Assembly (NCBI GenBank): GCA_914767715.1 | Contig: OU612067.1 | Span: 8,182,001-8,246,000, forward strand | DNA length: 64,000 bases | Source of the DNA: Membranipora membranacea | Lineage: Eukaryota; Bryozoa; Gymnolaemata; Cheilostomatida; Membraniporidae | Direction: 5' to 3' | Shown: one piece after another, positions 22,319 to 34,629 of the stretch | Numbering within the stretch: the first letter of the stretch is position 1 | How the letters are laid out: each line of letters begins with the position of its first letter | Program-made: the position numbers and the translations under genes | The notes under the pieces: model-generated | Databases searched by the model: none | What the model was told of the DNA's origin: nothing | The model's input: only the letters and a program-made list of their open reading frames with translations

Positions 22319-24475
22319 CCTCTACTGTCAAAACAAACAATCCAAGCATCAACTTCTGCTACCTAAACATCAAGCTTCAACACGACCTCCGCCTTGCAAG
22401 CAGCAGTAACACTACGATCCCTCACTACACTGCTCTTGCTAGCAAACGTTTGTTGTAAAGTTCGGCAAGTTGATGTAAATTTTATACATACACCAAATTT
22501 TTATTATGGAAATCAGATCAATTATATACAGTTTCAATGTATTTCAGATCTTTCATCGATTAAATTATCGATCAATTGCCTCACCCTTGACTTTATTAAT
22601 GGCCCTTAATGATACGAGGAAGAAACCACACTAATTGAGTGATAAAGAGTTGATAATATGATTATAGGAATAGTCTCTTACAACACCACCAGACCTTTCT
22701 GCTAACCCGAAAGATTACCGGGTAACAAACGCTACTTGTTGCATGACAAAAACCGCACTCGCAAAACTGCCGGAATTAACTGCTAATATTGGTCACCTCA
22801 TTAGACCGCAGTGTGCCAATGACAGCACTGTCAAATCCAAGTAGCATTGGTTAAGATTTCACAGCGCTAACCAGTACCAGTAAGACATCTTCTTTTTTAT
22901 CACATTTTGGCACATGAGGAAACAAGTGAGTGGTTTGAGTCCTCAGGTGTGTTGGAGGGCGTTTTTACTTCACAATGAATTGGAACATATGTAATCAGCC
23001 TGGGCTTTGGATGACAATAAAAGTTCTGTTAACATCAACCTCATACACAGAAAATGTACATTTAAACAACTCAAATAATCTTGGCAAAGCTCTTCCAACT
23101 GAAGGTGGATCTGTTCTCCAATCATGACCAATGGTCACGTCATACCAGGGTAGCTTGACATTAATATAAATACAAGCTGGAATAAATTAGTTGGAAAGCA
23201 ATGGAATTTTCTACTACATAATTCTTCTTCGATTTTGTTTTGTCTAATTAAGGCAAATTCGTTGTGTTCCATGACTCAAGTACCCACATTATTATGATTG
23301 GTTAACCATGTTTTTGGGACTCGGTGAAGTTGTTACCTTTGAATGCGCCACAAATTGGACTGGAGTCTTCAGAATGGAATCAATTATAGGGTTGTGAACA
23401 AATAGCCCACATCATCTTTTTAAGACAAATCTCTTGGTATATGATCAAGCGTAGCTTTGTCTCTCACTTTGTCTAGTGCACATGAAGGGACTGTAGTTAG
23501 GTGCAACTGGTTAGATTTGAAGAAAAAATAGTATTACAACTTTGATTCAGTCGCAAAAGCTTACCATCATTGTGACAACACCTTGCATTTCTACTGTGAG
23601 GAAGAAATTCATTGTATGAATGTTATCACATGCTGGCTCCATGAACTACTGAAATGAGCCGCTGTAGGTTCTGAGGTGATACATTTGTACGCCGCAAACA
23701 ATAATATGAAAATCTCAATTTTATCTGCTTCGAAATTCCCTGCAATGAATGTGCCCCTGCAAGTCCCATTGATTGATAAAAGTTGTTTTATATCGATTTC
23801 CACATAATTGAACAATATCAAATAAAAATTTCAAAGTTCATCTTCCTGGCCGTGATATGGCAATATTTAGTCAAAATCTTTAAAACTACACACAGAGAAA
23901 TGGTAAGAGATATTTAATTACAAATTTACCATAAGCTGAGGTGGTTTTTTGCACCAGAGGATTGTTATCTTCTAATAATCAACTTGAAATCTTCTTACAG
24001 TAAATGGCCCGATGCAGAAAAGGCATTAAAAGGTGAATAGATTGTGTACTCAATATGGCTACATCATTGTGATCTCATTTACCGTAAGCTGCTGTCGAAG
24101 ACATGAATAGGGTCACCCTCAGATTTTGTCATTGACCACATTCTTGTGGTAAATTTCATCATGATACCTTGGTATACTGCACAAAACAAAGCTAGCCCAT
24201 CCATGCATAGAATTATTGTGAGCAAGTCATAAAAACTGGAATGTTACTGAATTTAAATATTTGCTGACCCAGGTGACGATAAGAAACAGCAAATTTGTTT
24301 TTCATTGAGTTTATTGATATATTATTACAGAATTGAGTAATTTGATACAACTATAATTGTAATTAATGATTTTTGAAGTAGAAAAACTTCTTTCTATTTT
24401 TTGATAGTTTTCTGCAAAAATCTAATAAAGGATGGCTGAAACTATATAAAGTAATATAAAATTTAATATGTTAAA
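22319..24475. other. Intergenic, nothing recognised
   Basis: No exon-like or repeat structure that I can support on either strand. Confidence 0.4.
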
Positions 24476-24479
24476 GAAG

Positions 24480-24856
24480 GCTTTTTCTTTGCTTGTTCAT
24501 GGTGGGACTGATCGTTTTGTCAGTATCACCATGAAGAGCGGGGAGAAAGTTGAAGAAGGTCTTCAGAGTGCTTGGAAAGTCTATCCATAATGTACAAAAT
24601 AAGTAGGACCCAGAAGAAAAACGTTGAATCCTTCAGGCCACATCAGATATCGCACAAGAAATACCGCAAAGGATATCACCAAAAAATGTTTGATCGTGAC
24701 CAGTTATGTGACATACAAGGAACCAATAAAACCAGCAAGCACAATAAGTATTGTGGATTTTCTTTTACACCACGATATTTCAATAAGATCGGCCTTTCTT
24801 CCTTGAAACTGTTAAAAATGAAATACAGGGACGTTGATAGAATTATGCAAAAATGA
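24480..24856 (+). other. Exon-like open region, unrecognised
   Basis: One frame reads HGGTDRFVSITMKSGEKVEE before a stop near 24591; two other frames are open over 24572-24856 (94 codons, rich in K/R/H) and 24624-24806. Which frame, if any, is coding cannot be decided. It lies just upstream of the six-exon gene and could hold a further exon of it, but no donor of the needed phase is convincing. Confidence 0.25.
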
Positions 24857-24988
24857 ATGAAGAGAATTGGGAGTTGTCCTTCATACCAACCTTATTATGA
24901 CTACATATAACAATCAATTTCTCAACCTTTGTTGCAACAATGATATGCACTGATAATAATAAAAAATTACAGGGTCCTCGCTTAACAG

Positions 24989-27464
24989 AGTAGTGCATGT
25001 ATTAAACTTAAAAATTACTTATTGTGAAGCAAGCGGACCAGAGGCGTGTGAGGAACAACATACCTATTTCATTAGTACTGGCCATCAGCTTTCCCGGTCT
25101 TCTTATCCCACCAGCCGCCGTCAGATCATCATTGATGCCGTCGAACTCATGACCAATCAACAAGATGTGTAAAGAAGTATAGGTTATAGCAATTATTACA
25201 CCCATTTGACATTATACAACAGGGGAGGTTATTTCTACAGATTCTGCTACATAACCGGAAATGAGGTTTCTTCATTATCACATTGCCGGGATCAGCTCAG
25301 GAGGTCTGATGTTAGCCATTTTCTTGATGTTGAGAGGGTGATGGATGCTGCTAAGGATAAAATTGCTATATGTGGTGTCAAAGAACCTTGTGCCCTGGAT
25401 CAACTGCCTTACTTTTCTGGTGCGAAAGCTACAGTGCCAAGTGTAATGTGAGTACACAATATTGCTCTTGACTCCTTTGCAATATTCAAATGATCTCCAA
25501 TTATGCGTTTAGAAACTCTGTTTGATATCCTAATCTGTTCACATTTCTTTAAGGCAAGATATCCTAGAAGGGATAGGGAAATTGGAAGTCCGGTGTTCAC
25601 TAGCGGCTCTGATTCGGGACAAGATTGTGACACTGGATTATCTCAATCAGAAGATTACATCAATGGATTACGGGTTAGCAAAGTAGATTGATGCTACAAA
25701 AACACTCTCATATATACATAGTTTTAAACAAGGCAAGGACAGTGTTGAATCCTTTCTGTCTCTATGTGAATTTTTTAACAAACCGTGCAAACTAGCCATT
25801 CTTATGACGTTGAAATTATGATGATGCATTCGGTCTAGTCGGTTAAACACTTAAAGTTAATAATTATAATTACAGTCGACATGAAGCCTCAAACAGACCA
25901 TCAGTACAAAGAAATATTGATGCTATGAGGCAGAGCGCAAGTCAAATGTGGGCACTCATAAGATTCTTACCACAGATGATCAGTCATCTTGTACCTATTG
26001 ATTACCCAGAATGGGCAGTTTTTCTGCTGTTGAGAACTATTATGGACATGGTGTTCTCCCCACAGATCACATATGACTGTACTCATACTCTTGACGGGCT
26101 TGCTGAAGAGCACCATAGCATGTTCATTGAGGTGAGTGTATCGTGCTGCTGATAGATTGCCTCCATATATGCACAACATCCACACCGTCTGAATACATAT
26201 TCCAGGCTTCATCCAGGGATCTCTACCCTGACTCGCCATTCAAATATTATATAGGAATCTAGCTAATACTAACTTATCTAGAGTTTATAAATGATCACAC
26301 ATTTACATTAATAGGCAGGGGCGTATATTCTAAAAAAATTCACTCACTGACTTTTTAGAGATGAGCATAATGATCGGGCGCAGCCCGATCGACATGCCGT
26401 AGGCGTGTCGGGGAGGGTTTGGGTGGGTGTCAATACACCGGGCTTTTGATTGGCTTGTCCAGCTCAAGGTCAAAAGTCAAACTCTGTATGTACCGTAATT
26501 CCTCATTTATAAGACACCCCCCCACTTGGGAAAAGTAAAAATGCTCCAGATATAAAGCACCCATTTGAAAAAAAATCTGCCATTGTTGGGATTCGAACCC
26601 ACAACATTCTTAATAAACAATGATTACCAGGCAGAACTCTACACACTGAGCTATTCAACCTGGCTTGCACCCAGTAATCACAGATTTTGGTTTATGGATA
26701 TCCTGTGGTCCGTGATTGCTAATATACGCCACTGTTAATAGGAGGCATTATTAATATACATAACATCTTCATTTGCAAGTTTTTGGTGAGGATGCCAACC
26801 TGACAGCCAAAGCTGACTTCATGGCATGTTATGGACAATGCATTCGTGAGCATGGGCCACTGACATACTTCTGGTGTATGAGATATGAGTCTAAGCATCG
26901 GTTGGCCAAATTGGTTGCCTCAGTTTCATGTAAGTTACCTAGTATTGGTTCATCCCACTGCTGATATGGCAGATGCCATAATCAGCTGAGTTCCCTAGAG
27001 TTCTGATCTAGATAAAATGTTTTCTCCGTATGTCATGTATTACTTAATATTAATTTTCTGCCTATTTGATCACTTGGCATTTATTTTTCTTACCGATGTA
27101 TTTTGACAAATTGATTTCTTTCCTTGTAGGCAACTTTAAGAACCTACCACTTACTGTTGCGAAACGATACCAGATAAAAGAATACGCAGATGGGCAAGAA
27201 CAGCAGGCTGATGAAGTGACAATGAAGAATGGTGTGGAAATATCTGGTACGGACTATCGGGTCGGGGATATCATAGTAGTCAGTTACATTCATTACCTTA
27301 GCCAGCCAATGTTTGGTGAAATAAAGTCAATATATACTAAAGGTGGTGACTACCACTTTGCATATGTGCCAGTGGACACCATCTTCTACTCTCACTATAA
27401 TGCCTATCAGGTGATGTATGAGGCCGATGAACTGAACCAAATCTCTCAAAAGCTCCTACCATAG
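24989..27464 (+). CDS. 3' part of an uncharacterised, probably transposase-derived animal protein (411 codons seen)
   Basis: Exons: 24989-25168, 25241-25447, 25554-25673, 25876-26131, 26791-26929, 27130-27464; GT-AG borders and all phases agree. Key stretches in order: FCYITGNEVSSL; GVKEPCALDQLPYF; QDILEGIGKLE...LNQKITSMDYG; LLLRTIMDMVFSPQ...LAEEHHSMF; GPLTYFWCMRYESKH; NFKNLPLTVAKRYQ; FGEIKSIYTKGGDYHF. This order matches, from memory, a family of long uncharacterised proteins abundant in cnidarians and fish ('GIKEECIW', 'DILEG', 'LREI-D-VFAP', 'GPL--W-MRFE-KH'), which resembles the region after tnp2-type transposases. The 5' part was not found: the first exon seen starts in phase 2. Function unknown. 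The exon 4/5 junction is slightly odd (see findings). Confidence 0.7.
26316..26734. mobile_element. hAT-type MITE with perfect 8-bp target duplication, carrying a tRNA-like sequence
   Basis: Ends are CAGGGGCGTATATT and AATATACGCCACTG (inverted, one mismatch), flanked by TTAATAGG at 26308-26315 and 26735-26742. CAG-start termini and an 8-bp duplication are hAT hallmarks. No transposase is encoded. On the minus strand within it (about 26578-26680) lies a tRNA-like segment with A-box TAGCTCAGTGTGTAGAG and B-box GGTTCGAATCC. The element sits in an intron of the six-exon gene, ending 56 bases before exon 26791. Confidence 0.9.
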
Positions 27465-29233
27465 ACATTACCGGCATCACTCATCATACATACCGACAAT
27501 GGCCTTATATTCCTCTGTCTGTGACACATGGTCATCTAAGCCTAGGTAATTATAATCTGTATTTCCATTGTCATGGATAATGAATCCATCCATTTTCTTC
27601 AAAGTGACTTGTTACTTTTATTGTGCAATAGTAATTACATTTTGCCTCCTCAGCATTTCTCTTGAATTGGTCTGTAAGATAAAGCATTTTATAAATATTG
27701 AGTTTTATTTTGGAGGTATTTCCATAAAAAACAAACTTTATCATTCTATGGGACAACTGAGCTTGAGTTAAGAGGAAGATTTTTGAGTGCTTGATGTTTC
27801 AGGCATAGCATGGTGCACACTCACAGTTACCTTCTTGAGTATTTCTAGTAATTTTCTGAATCTCAATAAAAAAGAAATGAAAGTCAGTTCTGTCCTTTTG
27901 TCAAAGATTCGATTGCTCAAACAACATTTTCGCTGTGAAATATGTATGACAAATGACTGTTTATGCACAGTGAATTAAATGCGCTATCATTGCCAATGGT
28001 TAACATATATAAATTTTTTCTTCAAATTATTTCCAGTTCTGCTTCAGCTGAGCACACATTTTTTGGCCAAATCTTTCCAGCTATCTATTTTTTAAAGGGT
28101 AATTTTTTTGATTATGGACAAACTATGAAAACATCTCTAAAACCAAATATTTCCTGGTTTTAGGGTTGCGCCAATATAAAATTTTATTCTGCTCATACTG
28201 TGCAAGTCACTCAAAATCCATTGAACAATGCTTATATACTTTTGGACGTTAAATTCAATAACCAACACATTTGGAAAAAGTCTCAATTTCCTTTTGAAAT
28301 TAATGTCAAAGGGGAAAAATATCTTTTGGAATGCTCAGCCCAAATCAGGGGCAAAAATCGCATTTAATTCAATAAGTGATTGACTGTCACCAGATGAAGA
28401 GCAAGCCAGATAATCATGATGAGGTTTGAGGCCAAAATATATGACTATTTACCTATGAACTGCAATAAAAAAGAATGCAAGGATGTTTTTATCATGGCAC
28501 ATCCGGGATTATGAAGATTTACCGCAAGAATACATATCTAAGGCGAACATAAAATTTACTTCCGCCATTTCTGCTGATAATAAATCTTTTTCATCTTATT
28601 GAGTCATATTTCACCATAATTTAATCATGACATTATTGAGCTTTCACACTCAGTATCTTGGCAGCTTCCTGCTGATATTATGATATATTTGATACCCAGT
28701 CATTGAGATTGCTTCAACCGAACCTTTTTAAATTATGTGCTTGAATTTAGAAAAATAATCATATCATATGTCAGTCACCATCATATTATATCCTATATTC
28801 CATTCCATTGTATGTATATAAATAGAGAAGCGCATAATCCACTGTTACACTTTGATATTGTTATGCAATGTATCAAGTTTGCAGATCAGGAACTTGACTG
28901 CAATTATGTGATGATATATGACCTGAAAGTACAAACAGCTCAACTGTGTTTTATTGATTTTGGCAGCAGATGACATACATGTGTTTGTAACATGAGTCAA
29001 GGATTGCATATTTAAACGATATCTGAAACTGTTAAATTGTCGAGGATGAGATTTAATCTTTTTGCAAATCTCATTAGAAGGGTGTTCGGGATACACATAT
29101 CCTTACCAAACCCGATCATCAGGTGAAAGGCTGCACAGAATTTGTAACAGTTAGACAAAAATTCAAAATATTAATAGTAGAGTAACAGAAAACTTGCCAG
29201 GCGTTTCTCACGGAGGGATTGGAACTGGTAATA
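27465..29233. other. Intergenic, nothing recognised
   Basis: AT-rich. Several short open frames on both strands lack splice signals and protein-like composition. Confidence 0.4.
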
Positions 29234-32200
29234 ATGGTGGCGCGGCTTTGGAATATTATGTTTATATGTTCAGTGGTAACACAGAGTCAGGTGAGTAACA
29301 AGTGTTCTAATAGTTTAAGCGCTGATTGATTACTGAAGATGTCAACTGAAAGGTATAAAATTTTAATTGATGAGTCTCTCTCTTCTCTTTGTCAGTGGAG
29401 TGTAATAGAAAGCAATCAATAGCGAAGGAAAAAGAGCCAGTTTAAATATCTTTATGTGTATTAAATTAATATCAGATTGTCCATTCTTCTCTGAAATATT
29501 CAAATACGATCAATTTACAACTATAAGAAAAAATATCATCGGTTATCGGTAATACATCAAATTGTTGTCCCTAATTTTGTTTAAATAATAATGATAAGTG
29601 TGACATTTCTTTAGTATGCTGGTGAGCATTGATTGTCATGTTACAAAGAAAAAATGTCACAACCAACGAATAACCTCACAACTATTTAACTATCTCACTA
29701 AATTTCAGAATTTTTTTCTCAAGGCACACAGTCTGTGTGAAAAACTGTTTAGACTGGGTAATGCAAATCCCCTGTGCTCTTCAACAGCCGAAATCCGTTT
29801 GAATGTGTGGAGAAAATCCCGATGCATCAGTAAGTGTCTGGATTTGGGAGAAGCCTGCATGAAACTGACTGCCAGGGAATCTGATGGAGATTGTCTGATT
29901 TCAAGCAATGTGACAACTGAGTCTTGCAGTCCTACAGCAGAGGGAACAACTCTCATTGTTCGACAGCTGACCTGTCCTAAACCAGATATTGTGACTATCA
30001 CTGCAGCTGTTGATGAGAATGTAGCTATAGGTGTGATAAGATTACTGGCTTAATTATAAACGCTAAATAGCAACATTTACCTTTAAAAGCTTCGAAGTGA
30101 TGTTCCTTAAACTAAATTACTTGGCGTTTGATTATAAAAATGAGCATTATACATTTAGTTTCGAATAAAAGGAATGAATATCATGAGAAAGATAAGAAAT
30201 GTGAGACTACACCAAATTGATTACAAAAATTTTAAATTAAAATAGGGGATGGTGAGATAGCGCAATCAATTAGCACACTTGCTATTCACTGCCAGGTGAT
30301 TAGTGCCACAGGAGTTGTTGGTGCGAGTCTCGCTGGGCAGCGTTGACTGTTTCAGCCCCAGCACCCTCGGGTGTATACTGCTTCCAAAGATTTGAAATCA
30401 AAATTGACAGGGTGATTGAAATAAAAATGTTCATTACCTTGATAGCTATAATCCTTGAGTTCAATGAATTAAATACTGAATATTAATATATTTCAATATT
30501 TGTATTGTAACATGAGCCGGCCATGTACTGCATCCTAACCTTTAATTAGAAAATACTACCATGATAAGGCTGACAGATGGTGTTGAGCTAAAAATCAATA
30601 TATTAAAGTAGAAATCAACATAAGAAATCAAATTTAAATTCAGAATGAGTGTATATTTTTCAGGGAAAGCCATTGCAGATCACTCAACAGGTCTTGCATC
30701 ATATAATCCCATCTATGCTACTGATGGTCAAGCTAGTTCTGGTCGCAGATTCTGTGGACTCAAACATCAGGTGAGCAGGGTTTCCCTTTACATTATTTGA
30801 AAATCTCAATCAAGGTAATGTCAAAGACCGAACCGAATATCAACATATCATATACCGTTGGAAAGCTGCCAAGCTACTGAAAATGAATACCTGAACAAAA
30901 ACTTGATTTGATGACGTTGTGTCATTAAAGGGAGGAAATGAGGCAGAAAACGCTGTTTTTGTCAAAGCAGATGGAGGAGTAAAATTAATTGCAAGAAATT
31001 TCAAAACAGGTGAAATGTATACTTAGAGATTGAGTTCATAGTAAAATTTGATTTTCTTTGATATATGACTAGTCTAAACTGACTTTTTACGTCACGTCGT
31101 ACAACGCATTTTTTCTGTGAAGCTGTGAAAATAGGTGAAATTTCAATCATTAATTCAGAACAGATCATAGGCTCGAAACAAAATTAATTATGATTTTCCC
31201 TTAGAGTACACTTCAAATGTCATACATATTGACTTTAAACAAATTAGCTTGCATATTGCGAAAACAGTGGACTCTCGAATACACCTGATATTCTTCGCGA
31301 CTTTTGCATAACGTCAAATGTGCTGTCCAAATGACCATTATTTTGGCCAAACAAAGTTTTTTTGAAAGTTCTCACATACGAAGCCGCTTTTATTACCCAT
31401 GGTGCACACAGGAAATGCCAACAATTTTTTCACTGCATCTTTGTTTTTCTTGAATTTAACGAAAAAGAATGGCCAAAAACACCTCAAAAGTCCCAAAAAA
31501 TAGCTGTTTTTTGGCATTCTTTTGCATTAAATTCAAGAAAAATGAAGTCATTGAATCAAGTTGTTGTTCAGGTATTCATTTTCAGTAGCTCGGCAGCTTT
31601 CCAACGGTATATGATATGTTGATATTCGGATCGGTCTTTGACATTACCTTGTGGAATATATTGAATATATTTAGTTTATGCATTGGGTAACTTATGCTTT
31701 ATCATTCTTAGGAAATCTACTAATTTTAGGGATTGAAGTTTTCAAGGTCAATAAGCGAGGTTTGATGGCACATATTGTATCAGACCATAGAGCCACATAA
31801 TTTTATTCGAGTGGCGACATATGAAGCCAGAATTAGATAAGATTATCCAAATGTGAGTGAAAAATCAGACCTGTGAGAAAGGAAATTGTTTTCTTCCCGC
31901 AATTTAGGGTTGCCATAAAACACATGATCAAATGCCCATGAATACCTGTTAAGAGTAGAATTGAATTTATCACATTCAGGAACAAACTGAACAACCCATA
32001 AATTCTTATGAAGGATATGCACCCATCGAAGATATTAGATCATCATAAACTGAACCTCAAACTACATTTTAAGGGTATTTCCTGTGGAATGATAATGAAA
32101 TCTAGTCTTTATTTTAGGATTCGTATATCACAATTGACCTTGCTGAGGTGTATACAGTAAATTATGTAAAAATCTGGAACATCGACAACAAGCGTAAGTA

Positions 32201-32621
32201 TTAAGTGTTATTATATCATGTGTTTTCCCAACTAAAAATTTTCCATGGCATGAAATAGGTGGCAAGAACCTTTAAATACTGATGGTTTGTTACATTACAT
32301 TGATTCAAACTGAATGCTAAATATGACAAGTAATCAGTTGATGGACCTGGTCCCTTTGACTATCTTTGCTGTGCTTTGATAGATATTCCTTTGACTTTAT
32401 TTACAGTGTATCAAATAAGTGACACAAAGGTTACAATTGCCACTACACTTGAAGGACTGGATATGGATGAATCATTATGTGGAGTCAGAGTTGGGGAGCC
32501 TGCACAATCTCCTGATACCATAACTTGTTCCTTCACACTGTTTGGGCGCTTTGTTAAAACTTACATGCCGAACACTGGGCAACATTTTTGTGTAACAGAG
32601 ATTCAAGTATTCAGTCAGTAA
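29234..32621 (+). CDS. Secreted PAN-like plus fucolectin-type (F5/8-C-like) lectin, five exons, 253 aa
   Basis: Exons: 29234-29290, 29724-30030, 30664-30770, 32118-32193, 32407-32621; phases 0,1,0,1. Exon 1 is a signal peptide (MVARLWNIMFICSVVTQSQ). Exon 2 is cysteine-rich with a PAN/apple-like run (CISKCLDLGEACMKLTAR...DCLISS). Exons 3-5 form a fucolectin/tachylectin-4-type jelly roll: ASYNPIYATDG, IDLAEVYTVNYVKIWN, CGVRVGEP, and the closing TLFGRFVKTYMPNTGQHFCV then EIQVFSQ. The paralogue at 58990-61366 has the same five exons and the same total length, which supports the model; exon 2 could also start at 29709 in the same frame. Family role: binding glycans, often in defence or aggregation. 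The usual fucose-site motif (R-x-D-G-R) is not evident. A large inverted-repeat element sits in intron 3. Confidence 0.85.
30250..30350 (+). repeat. tRNA-like SINE head in intron 2 of the lectin gene
   Basis: A-box-like TAGCGCAATCAATTAGC and B-box-like GGTGCGAGTCTCGC about 55 bases apart. No clean cloverleaf. Confidence 0.5.
30811..31651. mobile_element. 841-bp element with about 97-bp terminal inverted repeats
   Basis: The ends start CAAGGTAATGTCAAAGACCG and are inverted copies over roughly 97 bases with only a few mismatches. A second inverted pair lies inside near the right end (about 31451-31483 and 31508-31541). No target duplication of standard length is seen and no transposase is encoded; an 86-codon frame at 31362-31622 lies mostly in the right arm. 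It lies in intron 3 of the first lectin gene and is absent from intron 3 of the paralogue. Confidence 0.8.
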
Positions 32622-32688
32622 ATCTTATCGTTGTGCAATTTGATTCTTATTATTTTCTGTCCGTGCTTGAATTTCCTTGGCAATTTGA

Positions 32689-32694
32689 AATAAA
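32689..32694 (+). terminator. Probable polyadenylation signal of the lectin gene
   Basis: AATAAA, 68 bases after the stop codon. Confidence 0.45.
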
Positions 32695-34380
32695 TTTATC
32701 AGCTGTATGTATTTGGAACACCTTGTACATAGGAAAAAGGGGCATAGCAGGTGCCTCTTACTAACATCTCAAGCTAGATGGTGGTAACTCTTGAGGGAGC
32801 AGTAACCTTGTTTGCCGTAGTTAAAAACAATCTAGATTGTTTAAATATAGTAGAAGTAAGAATTCATATGCCATATTCATATGGTAAGAATATGAAAATG
32901 GCATTAAATTTATCATAATCTGTCTCCAAAGTGTGTTACAAATGAATTGTTTCTTTTCCAAAAGAGGGCATACAGATTAATAGCTAATATGCAAAATGCT
33001 CCCAAACATTTGATTCCAACATAAATTTTGTCTAGTACCCTTCATTTATTGCCTTAACCATTTCTTAGTACATATTTCACTGCTTTAACTGAATATAAAA
33101 TGTTTCATAGAACATGTCCACCTTTTCTGTTGGAACATTTCAGGGAATGTCACCAAGTCAATCTAAGAGATCTGTTTAAATTACACCTTACAGCTTACCT
33201 TCAATCTCGCGTACCACCAAGCCTGTCAGTTTATCCAGAATTCATTCATCCAAACATGATATTTCCCAAATACCATGATAATAGTTTTTCTGTCAATCTA
33301 CCATTGATGTATTTTTTTTATATTTTTCTTTTCAGGGCTAATATTGTAAAACACTCTTTGAGAACGAAAATTATGCCAATAAAGTTTAAAAAATAAGTGA
33401 CAAGGTAGTAAAAACTGCAGTATAGAATCAAAAGTTTTTGACAGGTATTGTACATGAGTGTGCATATCAGAGTATCAGCTGTATTGGTGTGATAAGAGAG
33501 GGTTAAAAACAGGCAGTGACAAAGCTTTGAAATCTGATTAAAAATTATACTCACACCGGTAACCATCACTAAAGCTTTATGACATATGAGTTTTATAAGA
33601 GGACACCTAAAAAACAAGATAATGAACAAGTTCTTAAGACAGTGTCGAGTATGATGCTGAAGGTAGATAATAATGGCTCAAGTATTGCAGCTGAGTTATC
33701 TGTGAATAAATGGAGGTCTTGTTCCATTTAGAGACAGCATATAAACACAGTCCCTTACTTTGCATGCTGTTCTTATGTTAATGCGAAGGCCTGTTCGCGC
33801 AAATGTAGTTACCCGATGACAATGGTGAAACACATACATTTGCTAAGTATACTGAATGTTATGTAAAGAACAAGTAGCACCCTACTGTTTGAAAGTGATA
33901 CGTTTAGTGCATCAAAATATTTTACTACGAAGTCGATTGATATCACCATAAAAATGAGTTTATGGTTTATGAGTTCTATGTTGAATGTTCTTATATAGGA
34001 TTTGAATAATCATCAAACTGCTGTTCAATAAAGACACAATTTGAAAGTATGCTCACATGTTGTCCAAATATTTATATTGACAGCAAGGTATTGTTCTGGG
34101 ATCATGATCAAGGAGAAATTCTCAATTAAGTAGGAGAATATTTTATTGTGGACAGGGCTTTGCTAGATTTAACCATGATCTAACATCATTGACTGAATAC
34201 TTCTGTATTCTGTCCATTCACTCCCAAGAGACTTTTTTGGTTCCAAGAAATGACGTTAAACCTGAAAAATATCACATGGCCTACAACAAAGCGCTCATAA
34301 ATTATTAATTTAAAAAACACAGCAATGTCGTTTTAGAAACAAATACCCTTACACAACACGATCAGGATTACATAGACTGC
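32695..34380. other. Intergenic, nothing recognised
   Basis: A 98-codon frame at 33100-33396 and its opposite-strand shadow have no motif, start context or splice partner I can support. Confidence 0.4.
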
Positions 34381-34610
34381 ATGCAATTATGTTATATTAT
34401 GCAATTATGCAGTATTATGTATTATATATTGTATATTATATACAATTATATAATATATACAATTATATTTTATATACATATACAATTATATAATGTATAC
34501 AATTATATATCATATGAATATCCAATAATACAATATGTACAATTTTATACAATTATATACAATTATATACAATTAGATAAAATGTACAATTATATATAAT
34601 TATTCCACAA
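34381..34610. repeat. AT-rich tandem repeat (ATATACAATTAT type)
   Basis: Many imperfect copies of TATACAATTATAT. Low complexity; an open frame through it is an artefact. Confidence 0.85.
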
Positions 34611-34629
34611 TTATAGCATGCTTGTTGCA

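Noticed and set aside
25008-25205. Minus-strand exon (HEFDGINDDLTAAGG...) with a GTATGTTG donor
   Set aside because: The plus-strand exon 24989-25168 joins in phase to the next exon through a 72-base intron; the minus reading has no partner.
26578-26680. Functional tRNA gene on the minus strand
   Set aside because: Boxes are near consensus but acceptor pairing fails after four bases and the segment lies wholly inside a MITE.
33100-33396. 98-codon ORF as a gene
   Set aside because: No motif, no splice partner, and an equally long opposite-strand frame; likely chance.
34381-34599. Tyr/Ile-rich 72-codon ORF
   Set aside because: Translation of an AT-rich tandem repeat.
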